A stretch of 64,000 nt of DNA from contig NZ_BMNW01000013.1 of the NCBI RefSeq assembly GCF_014646755.1, forward strand, positions 36,443 to 100,442, read 5' to 3'. The notes under the pieces are model-generated. The model had not been told where the DNA came from, ran no database searches, and saw only the letters and a program-made list of their open reading frames with translations. This document shows, piece after piece, positions 49,924 to 62,234 of this stretch; the stretch's first letter is position 1; each line of letters opens with the position of its first letter. The position numbers and the translations under genes are program-made. This stretch comes from Pseudomonas asuensis. Lineage in GTDB: Bacteria > Pseudomonadota > Gammaproteobacteria > Pseudomonadales > Pseudomonadaceae.

Positions 49924-51705
49924 ATGACTGCAGACACTGTTCTGTCCGCACCCCTGCACGCTGCCCAAGATGAAGGCGTGGTGGGTGAACTCAAGGCACG
50001 TTTCAGCGCCGATGCGTTGACTGTTCAAACCACTCGTACTGGCATGCCCGTAGTGTGGGTGCCCCGTGAAAAGCTTAAAGAAGTACTAACTTACCTGCGC
50101 AATCTGCCGCGTCCCTACGTGATGCTGTACGACTTGCATGGTATGGATGAGCGGCTGCGCACTCAGCGTCGCGGCCTGCCACCTGCCGACTTCACTGTGT
50201 TCTATCAGTTGATGTCCATCGAGCGTAATAGCGATGTGATGATCAAGGTCGCCCTGTCGATGAACGACCTGACATTACCTACCGTGACGGACATCTGGCC
50301 CAATGCCAACTGGTACGAGCGTGAAGTCTGGGACATGTTTGGTATTCGGTTTGACGGCCATCCTCTTCTCAAGCGGATGCTGATGCCTGATACCTGGCAA
50401 GGTCACCCGCTGCGCAAGGATTATCCTGCGCGTGCAACGGAATTTGACCCCTATGCCCTGAACGCGGCCAAGCAGGATCTAGAGCAGGAAACCCTGCGAT
50501 TCAAGCCTGAAGAATGGGGCATGAAGCAGCAGAACGAGACGTCTGACTTCATGTTCCTGAACCTGGGCCCGAACCACCCCTCTGCCCACGGTGCCTTCCG
50601 GATCATCCTCCAGCTCGATGGTGAAGAAATCGTCGACTGCGTACCCGAGATCGGCTATCACCACCGTGCAGCCGAGAAAACTGGCGAACGTCAATCCTGG
50701 CACAGCTACATTCCTTATACCGACCGGGTTGATTACCTGGGCGGTGTCATGAACAACCTGCCGTATGTGCTGGCTGTCGAGAAGCTTGCTGGAATTACTG
50801 TACCTGCACGGGTTGAAGTCATTCGTATCATGATGTGCGAATATTTCCGCATCATGAGCCATTTGCTGTTCCTGGGTACCTATATCCAGGACGTAGGTGC
50901 CATGACGCCAGTGTTCTTCGCCTTTACGGATCGTCAGCGCGCTTACAAGGTAGTAGAAGCGATTACCGGCTTCCGTATGCACCCGGCGTGGTTCCGTATT
51001 GGTGGCGTTGCCCATGATCTGCCTCGTGGATGGGACAAGCTGGTCAAAGAGTTTATTGATTGGCTGCCCAAGCGCCTTGATGAATATGAAAAGGCGGCGA
51101 TTCGAAACAGCATCCTGAAAGGCCGTACGATTGGTGTAGCCCACTACAATACCGAAGAGGCATTGCGCTGGGGCGTTACCGGTCCAAACCTGCGAGCCAC
51201 TGGGTTGGATTTCGACATGCGCAAGGCGCGACCTTACTCTGGCTATCAGAACTTCGAATTCGAAGTGCCCATCGCTCACAACGGAGATGCGTATGATCGC
51301 TGCCTGGTCCGTATCGAAGAAATGCGTCAGAGCCTTCGCATCATCGACCAGTGCCTGAAGAACATGCCTGAAGGCCCGTTCAAGGCGGATCATCCGCTGA
51401 CGACGCCTCCGCCAAAAGAGCGCACGTTGCAACACATCGAAACCCTGATCACTCACTTCCTGCAGGTTTCCTGGGGTCCGGTCATGCCGGCTAATGAGTC
51501 CATGCAGATAATCGAGGCGACCAAGGGGTTGAACAGTTATTACCTGACGAGCGATGGCAGCACGATGAGCTACCGAACTCGCATTCGTACGCCCAGCTTC
51601 CCGCACTTGCAGCAGATCCCCTCGGTGATTCGCGGCAGCATGGTGGCGGACCTGATCGCCTACCTGGGCAGTATCGATTTCGTCATGGCCGATGTGGACC
51701 GCTGA
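49924..51705 (+). CDS. nuoCD: NADH-quinone oxidoreductase fused subunit C/D
   Basis: A 593-residue fusion as in E. coli and Pseudomonas. Residues about 1-190 are the 30-kDa NuoC part ([27 protein letters not shown], split) and about 205-593 the 49-kDa NuoD part ([24 protein letters not shown], split; [14 protein letters not shown]). NuoD helps form the quinone site near cluster N2. Full length, no frameshift. Confidence 0.97.
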   Translation: MTADTVLSAPLHAAQDEGVVGELKARFSADALTVQTTRTGMPVVWVPREKLKEVLTYLRNLPRPYVMLYDLHGMDERLRTQRRGLPPADFTVFYQLMSIERNSDVMIKVALSMNDLTLPTVTDIWPNANWYEREVWDMFGIRFDGHPLLKRMLMPDTWQGHPLRKDYPARATEFDPYALNAAKQDLEQETLRFKPEEWGMKQQNETSDFMFLNLGPNHPSAHGAFRIILQLDGEEIVDCVPEIGYHHRAAEKTGERQSWHSYIPYTDRVDYLGGVMNNLPYVLAVEKLAGITVPARVEVIRIMMCEYFRIMSHLLFLGTYIQDVGAMTPVFFAFTDRQRAYKVVEAITGFRMHPAWFRIGGVAHDLPRGWDKLVKEFIDWLPKRLDEYEKAAIRNSILKGRTIGVAHYNTEEALRWGVTGPNLRATGLDFDMRKARPYSGYQNFEFEVPIAHNGDAYDRCLVRIEEMRQSLRIIDQCLKNMPEGPFKADHPLTTPPPKERTLQHIETLITHFLQVSWGPVMPANESMQIIEATKGLNSYYLTSDGSTMSYRTRIRTPSFPHLQQIPSVIRGSMVADLIAYLGSIDFVMADVDR

Positions 51706-51707
51706 TC

Positions 51708-52202
51708 ATGAGTACACTAATTCAAACCGACCGTTTCGAGCTGAGTGAAACCGAACGCTCCGCCATCGAACATGAAATACATCACTACGAGGACGCGCGT
51801 GCGGCCTCTATCGAAGCACTGAAGATCGTTCAAAAAGAACGTGGCTGGGTCCCGGATGGCGCCATTTATGCCATCGGTGAAATTCTTGGGATTCCTGCAA
51901 GCGACGTGGAAGGTGTTGCTACTTTCTATAGTCAGATTTTCCGTCAACCCGTTGGCCGCCACATCATTCGTGTCTGCGACAGCATGGTCTGCTATATCGG
52001 CGGCCATGAATCGGTATTGGGGCAGATCCAGGAGCAACTCGGCATCGGTCTGGGTCAGACGACAGCTGATGGTCGCTTCACCCTGTTACCAACCTGCTGC
52101 CTCGGTAACTGTGATAAAGCTCCTGCCCTGATGATCGATGAAGACACTTACGGCAATATCCAACCGTCTGGTGTCGCCAAACTGCTGGAGGGTTATGTAT
52201 GA
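51708..52202 (+). CDS. nuoE: NADH-quinone oxidoreductase subunit E
   Basis: A 164-residue thioredoxin-like subunit that binds the [2Fe-2S] cluster N1a through Cys90, Cys95, Cys131 and Cys135 (CDSMVC and CCLGNC). Part of the NADH dehydrogenase module with NuoF and NuoG. Overlaps nuoF by 4 bp. Confidence 0.97.
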   Translation: MSTLIQTDRFELSETERSAIEHEIHHYEDARAASIEALKIVQKERGWVPDGAIYAIGEILGIPASDVEGVATFYSQIFRQPVGRHIIRVCDSMVCYIGGHESVLGQIQEQLGIGLGQTTADGRFTLLPTCCLGNCDKAPALMIDEDTYGNIQPSGVAKLLEGYV

Positions 52203-53548
52203 CGCTTACCTCCGTGGGTCCCGCGAATAAAATCGCTCGCACACCCGAAACCCATCCTCTTACCTGGCGGTTGCGTGATGATGCGGCCCCAGTCTGGCTT
52301 GAGGAATACACCTCCAAGGATGGCTATGCCGCTGCACGCAAGGCACTGGCGGAAATGGCTGCACCGGATATTGTTCAAACCGTCAAGGATTCTGGCCTTA
52401 AAGGTCGTGGCGGCGCTGGCTTCCCTACCGGTGTCAAATGGGGCCTGATGCCTGCCGATGAGAGCCTGAACATTCGTTACCTGCTCTGCAATGCTGACGA
52501 AATGGAGCCTAATACCTGGAAGGACCGTCTGCTCATGGAGCAGCTGCCACACCTCCTGGTAGAAGGCATGATCATCAGCGCCCGTGCGCTGAAAGCCTAT
52601 CGCGGCTATATCTTTCTTCGCGGCGAATACGTAGATGCCGCCCGTAATCTGAATCGCGCAATCGATGAAGCCAAAGCCGCTGGCTACCTTGGCAAAAATA
52701 TATTTGGTAGCGGTTTTGACTTTGAGCTGTTCGTGCATACCGGTGCGGGCCGCTACATTTGCGGTGAAGAAACTGCACTGATCAATTCACTGGAAGGCCG
52801 CCGCGCCAATCCACGCTCGAAGCCGCCTTTCCCTGCCGCCGTTGGCGTCTGGGGTAAGCCGACGTGCGTGAATAATGTCGAAACCTTGTGCAACGTGCCA
52901 GCCATCGTAGCCAATGGCGTCGATTGGTACAAATCATTGGCGCGCGAAGGCAGTGAAGACATGGGCACCAAGCTCATGGGCTTCTCAGGCAAGGTTAAGA
53001 ATCCTGGGGTATGGGAATTGCCATTTGGCATACCTGCTCAAGAACTATTCGAAGACTACGCCGGCGGTATGCGTGAGGGTTATACCTTGAAGGCCTGGCA
53101 GCCAGGCGGCGCAGGCACAGGCTTTTTGCTGCCAGAGCATCTTTCGGCCCCCATGTTTGCAGGCGGCATCGCCAAAGTCGGTACCCGTATGGGTACAGGC
53201 CTTGCCATGGCAGTGGACAATACCGTCAACATGGTTTCGCTCCTGCGCAACCTGGAAGAGTTCTTTGCTCGTGAGTCCTGCGGCTGGTGTACGCCCTGCC
53301 GTGACGGTCTGCCATGGAGCGTCAAGCTCCTGCGCGCACTGGAAAAAGGCGACGGTCAGAGCGGCGATATCGAGACGCTGCTGCAACTGTGTACCTTCCT
53401 TGGCCCGGGCAAGACGTTCTGTGCCCACGCCCCTGGTGCGGTCGAGCCACTGGCCAGCGCAATCAAGTATTTCCGCAGCGAATTTGAGGCGGGCGTGAAG
53501 AAGGCTCCCAGCGAGCCCCAGCCTTCCGTTGTAGAAACAGTCATTTGA
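52199..53548 (+). CDS. nuoF: NADH-quinone oxidoreductase subunit F
   Basis: A 449-residue flavoprotein where NADH reduces FMN. The FMN/NADH loop is [17 protein letters not shown] (about 66-82); the [4Fe-4S] N3 ligands are Cys361, Cys364, Cys367 (SCGWCTPC) and Cys408 (FCAHAPGA). [14 protein letters not shown] is conserved. A 151-bp gap with a hairpin separates it from nuoG. Confidence 0.97.
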   Translation: MTLTSVGPANKIARTPETHPLTWRLRDDAAPVWLEEYTSKDGYAAARKALAEMAAPDIVQTVKDSGLKGRGGAGFPTGVKWGLMPADESLNIRYLLCNADEMEPNTWKDRLLMEQLPHLLVEGMIISARALKAYRGYIFLRGEYVDAARNLNRAIDEAKAAGYLGKNIFGSGFDFELFVHTGAGRYICGEETALINSLEGRRANPRSKPPFPAAVGVWGKPTCVNNVETLCNVPAIVANGVDWYKSLAREGSEDMGTKLMGFSGKVKNPGVWELPFGIPAQELFEDYAGGMREGYTLKAWQPGGAGTGFLLPEHLSAPMFAGGIAKVGTRMGTGLAMAVDNTVNMVSLLRNLEEFFARESCGWCTPCRDGLPWSVKLLRALEKGDGQSGDIETLLQLCTFLGPGKTFCAHAPGAVEPLASAIKYFRSEFEAGVKKAPSEPQPSVVETVI

Positions 53549-53577
53549 TTTGTGTGCCGGCTCGCTGAGCTGGCCAC

Positions 53578-53613
53578 TGTCGCCGCCTGAACGCATGCGT
53601 AAAGACGGCGACA
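53578..53613 (+). repeat. Hairpin in the nuoF-nuoG intercistronic gap
   Basis: 8-bp stem TGTCGCCG/CGGCGACA (53578-53585 and 53606-53613) enclosing a 10-nt palindrome ACGCATGCGT at 53591-53600. No T run follows, so it is not a standard terminator. It lies in the only sizeable gap inside the nuo operon. Confidence 0.7.
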
Positions 53614-53699
53614 CCGTGATTCCAATAGCCACGCCGCGGTAAGGCTATGGAGAGGCTAAAGCCTGTCCAGGTCCCCCGGCAAACGAAGACTGAAGAACC

Positions 53700-56417
53700 A
53701 TGGCCACTATCCACGTAGACGGCAAAGAGTACGAAGTCGACGGTGCGGACAACCTCCTGGAGGCTTGCCTGTCCCTCGGTCTCGATATTCCCTATTTCTG
53801 CTGGCACCCGGCGCTCGGTAGCGTCGGTGCCTGCCGACAGTGTGCGGTCAAGCAGTTTGCTGATGAGAACGACACCCGTGGTCGTCTCGTCATGTCCTGC
53901 ATGACGCCTTCGACGGACAAAACTTATATTTCCATCGATGACCAGGAAGCCAAAGACTTCCGCAGTAGTGTCATTGAATGGCTAATGACTAACCATCCGC
54001 ACGACTGCCCGGTTTGTGAGGAAGGCGGTCACTGCCACTTGCAAGACATGACCGTGATGACAGGCCATAACAAGCGCCGTTATCGCTTCACCAAGCGCAC
54101 CCACCAGAATCAGGACCTGGGCCCGTTCATTTCTCATGAAATGAACCGTTGCATCGCCTGCTACCGTTGCGTGCGCTATTACAAGGATTATGCAGGCGGT
54201 ACTGATCTGGGCGTTTATGGCGCTCACGACAACGTGTACTTTGGCCGTGTCGAGGAAGGAACGCTAGAAAGCGAGTTTTCCGGAAACCTGACAGAAGTCT
54301 GCCCGACAGGTGTCTTCACCGATAAGACCCACTCAGAGCGCTATAACCGCAAGTGGGACATGCAATTTGCACCGAGCATCTGCCATGGCTGCTCGTCCGG
54401 CTGTAACATCAGCCCCGGCGAACGCTATGGCGAGCTTCGCCGCATCGAGAACCGCTATAACGGGTCAGTTAACCATTACTTCCTCTGCGATCGTGGCCGT
54501 TTTGGTTACGGCTATGTAAACCGTAAGGACCGCCCACGTCAGGCCCTGTTGCGAAATGGCTCGCTTAACGCCGGTGTAGATGCTGCACTGGATAAAGCCG
54601 CCGAGCTCCTGCGCGGACGTAAAGTCATTGGTATCGGCTCTCCTCGCGCTAGCCTGGAAAGCAACTATGCCTTGCGTGAACTGGTAGGCGCGGATAACTA
54701 CTACAGCGGCATGGCCAAGCATGAGCTGGAAAATGTCCGCCTTGTTCTAGATGCCCTACGTAACAGCCCGCTTCCGGTACCGACCATCCGCGATATCGAG
54801 AACCATGATGCGGTGTTGGTACTAGGTGAAGACCTAACCCAAACAGCAGCACGTGTTGCACTAGCGGTTCGTCAGGCCGCCAAGGGCAAGGCAACGGATA
54901 TTGCAGCGGCAGCTCGTATCCCTGAATGGCATAAGGCTGCTGTTCAAACCATTGGTCAATCCAGCAAGAACCCTGTGTTCCTGGCTAGCCTGGCTGAAAC
55001 ACGTCTGGATGATATCGCTGCACAAACCATCCATGGCGCACCAGAGGATCTGGCCCGCTTCGGTTTTGCACTAGCAAACGCGCTTGATGCATCCGCCCCT
55101 GCCGTAGAAGGCTTGAGCGAAGAAGTAGCTCAGCAGGTCAAATTGGTAGCCGATACGCTGCTTAATGCTAAGCGCCCACTTATTATCTCCGGCACGTCGC
55201 TGGGTTCGAGAGCGCTGATCGAGGCCGCAGCCAACATCGCCAAAGCCTTGGCATTGAAGGAAAAGGCTGGCTCCTTGAGCCTTGTCGTTCCTGAAGCCAA
55301 CAGCATGGGACTGGCTATCTTCGGCGGTGAATCCGTTGACGATGCCTTTGATGCTCTTGCTTCTGGAAAGGCAGATGCTTTGGTCGTGCTGGAAAACGAT
55401 CTATTCCGCCGCACCGACGCTGCTCGTGTTGAGGAAGCACTTAAGGCCGTCAAGGCATTGATCGTTCTGGATCATCAACGTACCGCCACGGCTGAACGTG
55501 CAGACCTGATCTTACCGGCAGCCAGCTTTGCTGAAGGCGACGGCACACTGGTTAGCCAAGAAGGTCGCGCTCAGCGCTTCTTCCAGGTTTACGAGCCTAC
55601 TTACTACGATCCAAGCAGCTTGATTCGTGAAGGTTGGCGCTGGCTACATGCGCTGCACAGCACCTTGCAGGGCAAGGCTGTGGACTGGACACAGCTGGAT
55701 CAGGTTACCGAAGCCTGTGCGGCAAGCCATCCAAGCCTGGCTGGCATTCGCGATGCGGCGCCCAGCGCGTCCTTCCGAATCAAGGGACAGAAGCTTTCCC
55801 GTGAACCACACCGCTATAGTGGCCGTACCGCCATGCGCGCCAATATCAGCGTGCATGAACCCCGTACGCCTCAGGATATCGACTCTGCCTTTGCCTTCTC
55901 CATGGAAGGTTATTACGGCAGCGCCGAGCCACGTCAGCAGATCGCGTTTGCATGGTCTCCGGGCTGGAACTCACCGCAAGCCTGGAACAAGTTCCAGGAC
56001 GAGGTAGGCGGTCATTTGCGTGCGGGCGATCCTGGTATTCGTCTGATCGAGTCTTCTGGCGACCGCCTAAGCTGGTTCAATACCATTCCGGCAGCCTACA
56101 CGGCTCAGACGAACCAATGGAAAGCCGTACCGATCCATCATTTGTTCGGCAGCGAAGAGACCTCGGCTCGCTCGGAGACCTTCCAGGAGCGTATCCCCGA
56201 GGTTTACGTTGCGCTTGCAAAAGCGGATGCAGACCGTCTGGGCGTTAATCCTGGCACCAAGGTCAGCGTTACGGTTGCTGGTCAGGCGCTGAGTCTACCG
56301 CTGGTGGTCAAGCCTGGCCTGGCTGCCGGCCTGATCGGTTTGCCAGTAGGGTTTGAAGGCATCCCTACCCGCCTGGCGGGTCTTACCATCGATCGCGTTC
56401 AGGAGGCTGCGCAATGA
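53700..56417 (+). CDS. nuoG: NADH-quinone oxidoreductase subunit G
   Basis: A 905-residue iron-sulfur subunit. The N-terminal [2Fe-2S] ligands sit in [19 protein letters not shown] and MSCM (about 33-70); the His/Cys cluster is in [14 protein letters not shown] (about 99-112); another [4Fe-4S] site lies in [11 protein letters not shown] with CPTGVF; and CHGCSSGC plus a later FLCDRGR supplies the extra N7 cluster known from E. coli and Thermus. A molybdopterin-fold domain without a functional cofactor site makes up the C-terminal two thirds. Confidence 0.96.
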   Translation: MATIHVDGKEYEVDGADNLLEACLSLGLDIPYFCWHPALGSVGACRQCAVKQFADENDTRGRLVMSCMTPSTDKTYISIDDQEAKDFRSSVIEWLMTNHPHDCPVCEEGGHCHLQDMTVMTGHNKRRYRFTKRTHQNQDLGPFISHEMNRCIACYRCVRYYKDYAGGTDLGVYGAHDNVYFGRVEEGTLESEFSGNLTEVCPTGVFTDKTHSERYNRKWDMQFAPSICHGCSSGCNISPGERYGELRRIENRYNGSVNHYFLCDRGRFGYGYVNRKDRPRQALLRNGSLNAGVDAALDKAAELLRGRKVIGIGSPRASLESNYALRELVGADNYYSGMAKHELENVRLVLDALRNSPLPVPTIRDIENHDAVLVLGEDLTQTAARVALAVRQAAKGKATDIAAAARIPEWHKAAVQTIGQSSKNPVFLASLAETRLDDIAAQTIHGAPEDLARFGFALANALDASAPAVEGLSEEVAQQVKLVADTLLNAKRPLIISGTSLGSRALIEAAANIAKALALKEKAGSLSLVVPEANSMGLAIFGGESVDDAFDALASGKADALVVLENDLFRRTDAARVEEALKAVKALIVLDHQRTATAERADLILPAASFAEGDGTLVSQEGRAQRFFQVYEPTYYDPSSLIREGWRWLHALHSTLQGKAVDWTQLDQVTEACAASHPSLAGIRDAAPSASFRIKGQKLSREPHRYSGRTAMRANISVHEPRTPQDIDSAFAFSMEGYYGSAEPRQQIAFAWSPGWNSPQAWNKFQDEVGGHLRAGDPGIRLIESSGDRLSWFNTIPAAYTAQTNQWKAVPIHHLFGSEETSARSETFQERIPEVYVALAKADADRLGVNPGTKVSVTVAGQALSLPLVVKPGLAAGLIGLPVGFEGIPTRLAGLTIDRVQEAAQ

Positions 56418-57406
56418 GTTGGTTAACCCCTTCCGTCATCGCCATTATCCTGGCCGTCGTGAAGGCCATCGTGATCCTGCTTGCCGTAGTGATTTGCGGC
56501 GCGCTGCTCAGTTGGGTCGAGCGTCGTCTGCTCGGCCTCTGGCAGGACCGTCACGGCCCAAACCGTGTAGGTCCTTTCGGTGCATTCCAGTTGGGCGCCG
56601 ATATGATCAAGATGTTCTTCAAGGAGGACTGGACACCACCATTTGCGGACAAGGTGACGTTCATGCTGGCACCCGTCATTGCGATGAGTGCCCTCTTGAT
56701 CGCCTTTGCTGTAGTACCGATCACGCCAACCTGGGGCGTAGCAGACCTGAATATCGGCCTTCTATTCTTCTTTGCGATGGCTGGTCTTGCCGTGTATGCC
56801 GTGCTGTTCGCCGGCTGGTCGAGCAATAACAAGTTTGCCCTGCTTGGCAGCATGCGCGCTTCGGCACAAACAGTGTCCTACGAAGTATTCATGGGCCTTT
56901 CGCTCATGGGCGTCGTAGCTGTAACCGGCTCCTTCAACATGCGTGACATCGTTGAAGCACAGCATCAGGGTTTGTGGTTCATCATTCCGCAATTCTTCGG
57001 CTTTTGTACATTTTTTATTGCAGGTGTAGCGGTTACTCACCGCCACCCCTTCGATCAGCCTGAAGCAGAACAGGAACTGGCAGATGGTTACCACGTGGAA
57101 TATGCCGGCATGAAGTGGGGCATGTTCTTCGTAGGTGAATACATTGGCATCGTGCTGGTGTCTGCTCTGCTCGTCACGCTGTTCTTTGGTGGCTGGCATG
57201 GTCCGCTGTTACCACCCTTTATCTGGTTCGCCTTGAAGACTGCGTTCTTCATCATGCTGTTCATTCTGCTACGTGCCTCTATCCCACGTCCGCGCTATGA
57301 CCAGGTAATGGCGTTCAGCTGGAAGGTATGCCTGCCGTTGACCCTGATCAATCTGCTCGTCACCGGAGCCGTGGTGCTTTACAACGCCACGCCCGTCGCG
57401 GTTTAG
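56414..57406 (+). CDS. nuoH: NADH-quinone oxidoreductase subunit H
   Basis: A 330-residue membrane subunit with about eight helices that joins the membrane arm to the quinone site. The conserved cytosolic loop [41 protein letters not shown] (split, about 37-77) and the [20 protein letters not shown] (about 214-233) segment are diagnostic. Overlaps nuoG by 4 bp. Confidence 0.97.
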   Translation: MSWLTPSVIAIILAVVKAIVILLAVVICGALLSWVERRLLGLWQDRHGPNRVGPFGAFQLGADMIKMFFKEDWTPPFADKVTFMLAPVIAMSALLIAFAVVPITPTWGVADLNIGLLFFFAMAGLAVYAVLFAGWSSNNKFALLGSMRASAQTVSYEVFMGLSLMGVVAVTGSFNMRDIVEAQHQGLWFIIPQFFGFCTFFIAGVAVTHRHPFDQPEAEQELADGYHVEYAGMKWGMFFVGEYIGIVLVSALLVTLFFGGWHGPLLPPFIWFALKTAFFIMLFILLRASIPRPRYDQVMAFSWKVCLPLTLINLLVTGAVVLYNATPVAV

Positions 57407-57420
57407 TGAGGAGACCGTCC

Positions 57421-57969
57421 ATGTTTAAAGAAATCATTAACGTCATACATGGTACTGGGACTCAGCTACGCAGCCTGCTGATGGTCTTTTCCCATGCCTT
57501 CAGAAAGCGTGACACCCTGCAGTACCCGGAAGAGCAGGTCTATCTGCCTCCCCGATACCGCGGGCGAATCGTACTGACGCGCGACCCCGACGGCGAGGAG
57601 CGATGTGTAGCCTGCAACCTGTGCGCAGTAGCATGCCCGGTAGGCTGTATTTCTCTGCAGAAAACCGAAGCAGAAGATGGTCGCTGGTATCCGGAGTTTT
57701 TCCGGATCAACTTCTCACGCTGCATCTTCTGCGGCATGTGTGAAGAGGCTTGCCCTACTACTGCAATTCAGCTGACACCGGACTTCGAAATGTGTGAGTA
57801 CGATCGCCAGAACCTGGTGTATGAGAAGGAACACCTTCTTATTTCCGGACCTGGTAAGTACCCGGACTACAACTTCTATCGCGTTGCCGGTATGTCCATT
57901 GCGGGCAAACCAAAGGGTGCTGCGAAGAACGAGGCCGAGCCGATCAACGTCAAGAGCCTGCTGCCCTAA
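57421..57969 (+). CDS. nuoI: NADH-quinone oxidoreductase subunit I
   Basis: A 182-residue ferredoxin-like subunit with two [4Fe-4S] clusters (N6a, N6b): Cys62, 65, 68, 72 and Cys101, 104, 107, 111. GAGGAG precedes the ATG at 57421; the earlier in-frame extension overlaps nuoH and was rejected. Confidence 0.97.
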   Translation: MFKEIINVIHGTGTQLRSLLMVFSHAFRKRDTLQYPEEQVYLPPRYRGRIVLTRDPDGEERCVACNLCAVACPVGCISLQKTEAEDGRWYPEFFRINFSRCIFCGMCEEACPTTAIQLTPDFEMCEYDRQNLVYEKEHLLISGPGKYPDYNFYRVAGMSIAGKPKGAAKNEAEPINVKSLLP

Positions 57970-57979
57970 GGACGGAAAG

Positions 57980-58492
57980 ATGGAATTTGCTTTCTATTTC
58001 GCTGCTGGTGTCGCCGTACTGGCTACGTTCAGGGTAATCACCAATCATAACCCGGTGCACGCCCTGCTCTACCTCATCATCTCCCTACTGGCTGTAGCGA
58101 TGACCTTTTTCAGCTTGGGCGCTCCGTTCGCAGGTGCTCTAGAGGTCATCGTATACGCAGGTGCCATTATGGTGCTGTTTGTCTTCGTAGTGATGATGCT
58201 CAACCTTGGCCCTGCGGCTGTCGAGCAGGAACGCAAGTGGCTGACGCCTAATATATGGATTGGCCCGTCGATTCTGGCCATTGCGTTACTGGTCGAGCTG
58301 TTGCTGGTATTGGGCAGAATGCCTGGCGGCAACACCATCGGCCACACAACGGTTGACGCAAAAGCGGTAGGTATCAGCTTGTTTGGACCTTATCTGCTGG
58401 CGGTTGAACTGGCTTCGATGCTGCTACTGGCTGCCCTGGTTGCGGCCTACCACCTGGGCCGGCAACAAGACGTCAAAGGCGTCGGCGAGTAA
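57980..58492 (+). CDS. nuoJ: NADH-quinone oxidoreductase subunit J
   Basis: A 170-residue membrane subunit of five helices. [40 protein letters not shown] (split) and the C-terminal [20 protein letters not shown] carry the family pattern, including the pi-bulge helix near residue 60. AAGGACGG lies upstream of the ATG at 57980. Confidence 0.96.
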   Translation: MEFAFYFAAGVAVLATFRVITNHNPVHALLYLIISLLAVAMTFFSLGAPFAGALEVIVYAGAIMVLFVFVVMMLNLGPAAVEQERKWLTPNIWIGPSILAIALLVELLLVLGRMPGGNTIGHTTVDAKAVGISLFGPYLLAVELASMLLLAALVAAYHLGRQQDVKGVGE

Positions 58493-58511
58493 CCCGTTAA
58501 GGAATGGACCT

Positions 58512-58820
58512 ATGAATGCGATACCTTTGGAACATGGCTTGGCACTTGCCGGCGCGTTGTTCGCCTTGGGTCTGGTTGGCCTGATGGTACGGCGCAATAT
58601 CCTGTTCATATTGATGAGTTTGGAAATCATGATGAATGCCTCTGCCTTGGCTTTTGTCGTGGGCGGGAGTCGTTGGGGCCAACCTGACGGCCAGGTGATG
58701 TTCATTCTGGTGTTAAGCCTTGCGGCGGCTGAGGCCAGCATTGGCCTTGCGATCCTGCTGCAACTCTATCGCCGTTTCCATACCCTCGATGTCGATGCTG
58801 CCAGCGAGATGCGCGGATGA
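58512..58820 (+). CDS. nuoK: NADH-quinone oxidoreductase subunit K
   Basis: A 102-residue three-helix subunit in the proton path. The two membrane glutamates are visible in MSLEIMMNA (about 36-44) and [11 protein letters not shown] (about 70-80). AAGGAATGG precedes the ATG at 58512. Overlaps nuoL by 4 bp (ATGA). Confidence 0.96.
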   Translation: MNAIPLEHGLALAGALFALGLVGLMVRRNILFILMSLEIMMNASALAFVVGGSRWGQPDGQVMFILVLSLAAAEASIGLAILLQLYRRFHTLDVDAASEMRG

Positions 58821-60664
58821 ACCTGCTACCTCTTACTTTCGTTTTTCCTCTCATTGGCTTTGTACTGCTGGCGTTTTCCCGCAGTCGCTGGTCGGAAAAC
58901 CTGTCTGCACTAATCGGCGTAGGCTCCGTAGGGCTTTCTGCTCTGACGACCGCCTGGGTCACCTGGCAGTTTCTTTCCAGCCCTCCACCTGAGGGGGCTG
59001 TCACCCAAGTCCTATGGAACTGGATGACGGTCGATGGCTTTGCGCCCAATATTGCTCTGTACCTGGATGGCCTCTCGGTGACCATGCTCTGTGTGGTAAC
59101 CGGCGTAGGCTTTCTGATCCACTTATTCGCCTCCTGGTACATGCGTGGCGAAGCAGGCTATGCGCGCTTTTTCGCCTATACCAACCTGTTCGTGGCGAGC
59201 ATGTTGTTCCTGGTACTGGGCGATAACCTGCTCTTTCTTTACTTCGGTTGGGAAGGTGTAGGCCTGTGCAGTTATCTGCTGATCGGCTTCTACTACAGCG
59301 AACGTGCCAACGGTAACGCAGCACTCAAGGCCTTTATCGTGACTCGCGTGGGTGACGTGTTCATGGCCTTTGGCATGTTTATCCTGTTCATGACCTTAGG
59401 CACTCTGGACATTCAGGAGCTGTTAGCTCGGGCACCAGATGTATTCACCATGAATGATCCGCTGCTCATGTTGGCTACGCTGATGTTACTAGGCGGCGCG
59501 GTAGGTAAGTCTGCCCAGCTGCCCCTGCAGACCTGGCTAGCCGATGCAATGGCGGGTCCGACACCTGTATCGGCGCTGATCCACGCCGCTACCATGGTGA
59601 CCGCGGGCGTCTACCTGATCGCGCGCTGTCATGGCCTGTTTGAGCTGACGCCTTCAATCCTGCATCTTGTAGGTATCGTAGGCGCGGTTACGCTGGTGTT
59701 GGCAGGCTTTGCAGCACTCGTACAAACCGATATCAAGCGTATCCTTGCCTACTCCACCATGAGTCAGATTGGCTATATGTTCCTGGCCTTGGGTGTAGGT
59801 GCCTGGAGCGGTGCAATCTTCCACTTGATGACCCATGCATTTTTCAAGGCACTGCTGTTCCTTGCTTCCGGTTCGGTCATCCTGGCCTGCCATCACGAGC
59901 AAAACATCTTCAAGATGGGCGGCCTCTGGAAAAAGATTCCGCTGGCTTATGCAAGCTTCCTGGTGGGTGGTTCAGCGCTAGCAGCTCTACCGTTGCTGAC
60001 TGCTGGTTTCTACTCTAAGGACGAGATCCTGTGGGAAGCCTTTGCTAGCGGTCATCAGAATCTGCTGATTGCAGGCTTGATTGGTGCCTTCCTGACGTCG
60101 ATCTATACCTTCCGCCTCATCTTTATCGTGTTCCACGGTGAAGCCAAGACGGAGGCTCATGGCGGCCACGGTATCGCTCACCATTTGCCACTGATCGTGC
60201 TGATCATACTATCCACCTTTATCGGCGCCTGGATTACACCACCGCTGGCAGGTGTGCTTCCTGAATCAGCGGGTCATGCCGGTGGCGAAGCCAAGCACAG
60301 CCTGGAAATTGCTTCGGGCGCTATTGCGCTGGCTGGCATCCTGTTGGCAGCGCTGCTTTTCTTGGGCAAGCGTCGCTTTATCAATGCGCTTGCCAAAAGT
60401 GCTCCAGGCCGCTTCTTCGGCACTTGGTGGTACCACGCATGGGGCTTTGATTGGCTCTATAACTGGATCTTCGTGAAGCCTTACCTGGCTATTACCCACT
60501 TGCTGCGCAGCGATCCGATTGATAAAGCACTCGTTATCGTTCCGCTGCTGGCACGTGCCGGTAACCTCACGCTGAGCCTTACCGAGAATGGCCGCCTGCG
60601 TTGGTATGCCGCCTCCATCGTGGGTGGTGCAGTGCTGCTTCTTGCTGCACTGCTTCTGGCCTGA
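58817..60664 (+). CDS. nuoL: NADH-quinone oxidoreductase subunit L
   Basis: A 615-residue antiporter-like subunit at the tip of the membrane arm, with about 16 helices. [18 protein letters not shown] (about 144-161) with the key Glu, [37 protein letters not shown] (split, about 231-267) and the long C-terminal lateral helix region are present. Confidence 0.97.
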   Translation: MNLLPLTFVFPLIGFVLLAFSRSRWSENLSALIGVGSVGLSALTTAWVTWQFLSSPPPEGAVTQVLWNWMTVDGFAPNIALYLDGLSVTMLCVVTGVGFLIHLFASWYMRGEAGYARFFAYTNLFVASMLFLVLGDNLLFLYFGWEGVGLCSYLLIGFYYSERANGNAALKAFIVTRVGDVFMAFGMFILFMTLGTLDIQELLARAPDVFTMNDPLLMLATLMLLGGAVGKSAQLPLQTWLADAMAGPTPVSALIHAATMVTAGVYLIARCHGLFELTPSILHLVGIVGAVTLVLAGFAALVQTDIKRILAYSTMSQIGYMFLALGVGAWSGAIFHLMTHAFFKALLFLASGSVILACHHEQNIFKMGGLWKKIPLAYASFLVGGSALAALPLLTAGFYSKDEILWEAFASGHQNLLIAGLIGAFLTSIYTFRLIFIVFHGEAKTEAHGGHGIAHHLPLIVLIILSTFIGAWITPPLAGVLPESAGHAGGEAKHSLEIASGAIALAGILLAALLFLGKRRFINALAKSAPGRFFGTWWYHAWGFDWLYNWIFVKPYLAITHLLRSDPIDKALVIVPLLARAGNLTLSLTENGRLRWYAASIVGGAVLLLAALLLA

Positions 60665-60694
60665 CTTGAATCTACGAAAGGAATTGAGCCCGTC

Positions 60695-62227
60695 ATGATT
60701 CTGCCTTGGCTAATCCTGATCCCCTTCATAGGCGGTCTGCTGTGCTGGCTGGGAGATCGCTCCGGCAATCTCCTGCCACGCTGGATTGCTCTATTAACCA
60801 TGCTGCTTGAGCTAGTCCTGGGCCTGTGGGCCTGGTGGCATGGCGACTACAACCTAGCCCCTGCTCCGGGAGGCGAACAGGCCTGGGCGGTTGAGTTCCA
60901 GTATCCCTGGATCGAGCGCCTTGGTATCAGCCTGCACTTCGCCATGGACGGCCTATCGCTGCTTATGGTGCTGCTGACAGGTCTGCTGGGTCTTTTGGCC
61001 GTCGTCTGTTCCTGGCGCGAAATCCAAAAGCATGTTGGCTTCTTTCACCTGAACCTCTTGTGGATTCTGGGTGGAGTGGTTGGCGTGTTCCTGGCCATGG
61101 ACCTGTTCCTGTTCTTCGTCTTCTGGGAAGTGATGCTGGTGCCGATGTATTTCCTCATCGCACTCTGGGGTCATAGCTCTGCCGACGGCAAGAAGAGCCG
61201 GATTACGGCAGCCACCAAGTTCTTCATCTTCACCCAGGCCAGCGGCTTGATCATGCTGGTAGCAATCGTGGCATTGGTACTGGTGAATTACAGCTCAACC
61301 GGTATCCTGACGTTTGAATATGAGGACCTGCTGAAAACGCAGATGGATCCAGCCACTGAGTACCTGCTCATGCTTGGTTTCTTCATTGCTTTCGCCGTGA
61401 AGCTGCCAGCCGTGCCGGTGCACTCGTGGTTGCCTGATGCTCATGCCCAGGCGCCTACTGCGGGTTCCGTCGACCTTGCCGGTATCCTGCTCAAGACAGC
61501 AGCCTACGGTATCCTACGCTTTGCCGTTCCGCTGTTCCCGAATGCTTCTGCCGAATTTGCACCTATTGCAATGTGGCTAGGTATCATCGGTATCTTCTAC
61601 GGTGCGTTCCTATCTTTTGCACAAACCGACATCAAACGCCTTGTGGCTTACTCCAGCGTTTCGCACATGGGCTTTGTATTGATCGGCATCTACTCCGGCA
61701 GCTTGCATGCTCTGCAGGGTGTGGTCGTTCAGATGATTGCCCACGGTCTTTCTGCTGCCGGCCTGTTTATCTTGTGCGGCCAGCTCTATGAGCGTCTGCA
61801 TACCCGCGACATGCGGGAGATGGGCGGGCTATGGGGTCGTCTCCCTTATCTACCGGCCCTCAGTCTGTTCTTCGCGTCGGCATCACTGGGCCTGCCGGGT
61901 ACCGGCAACTTCGTGGGCGAGTTCCTGATTCTGATGGGTGCATTCCCAATGGTGCCAGTGACAGTCGTCATTGCTACATTTGGTCTGGTAGCCGCCTCGG
62001 TGTATTCATTGATCATGATTCACCGTGCGTACTTCGGTCCCGCCAAGTCAGACGCGCCACTGCCAGGCCTTAACGCACGGGAGATGTCTATGGTGTTACT
62101 CCTGGTAGGCCTGCTTATCCTTCTGGGTGTCTATCCGCAGCCCATACTGGATACGTCTGCAGCCAGCATGAACGGTGTGCACCAGTGGCTCGGTACGGCC
62201 TTCTCTTCCATCGTTTCTGCCCGGTAG
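60695..62227 (+). CDS. nuoM: NADH-quinone oxidoreductase subunit M
   Basis: A 510-residue antiporter-like proton channel with about 14 helices. FFVFWEVMLVPMYFLIALWGH (about 143-163) contains the conserved Glu; the KLPAVPVHSWLPDAHAQAPTAGSVDLAGILLKTAAYG (split, about 234-270) lysine segment follows. AAAGGAATTGAG precedes the start. Confidence 0.97.
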   Translation: MILPWLILIPFIGGLLCWLGDRSGNLLPRWIALLTMLLELVLGLWAWWHGDYNLAPAPGGEQAWAVEFQYPWIERLGISLHFAMDGLSLLMVLLTGLLGLLAVVCSWREIQKHVGFFHLNLLWILGGVVGVFLAMDLFLFFVFWEVMLVPMYFLIALWGHSSADGKKSRITAATKFFIFTQASGLIMLVAIVALVLVNYSSTGILTFEYEDLLKTQMDPATEYLLMLGFFIAFAVKLPAVPVHSWLPDAHAQAPTAGSVDLAGILLKTAAYGILRFAVPLFPNASAEFAPIAMWLGIIGIFYGAFLSFAQTDIKRLVAYSSVSHMGFVLIGIYSGSLHALQGVVVQMIAHGLSAAGLFILCGQLYERLHTRDMREMGGLWGRLPYLPALSLFFASASLGLPGTGNFVGEFLILMGAFPMVPVTVVIATFGLVAASVYSLIMIHRAYFGPAKSDAPLPGLNAREMSMVLLLVGLLILLGVYPQPILDTSAASMNGVHQWLGTAFSSIVSAR

Positions 62228-62234
62228 TCGCGCC

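Noticed and set aside
50479..51606. Open frame of about 375 codons antisense to nuoCD
   Set aside because: It is the reverse complement of a strongly conserved gene, with no ribosome site or family features; long antisense frames arise from codon bias.
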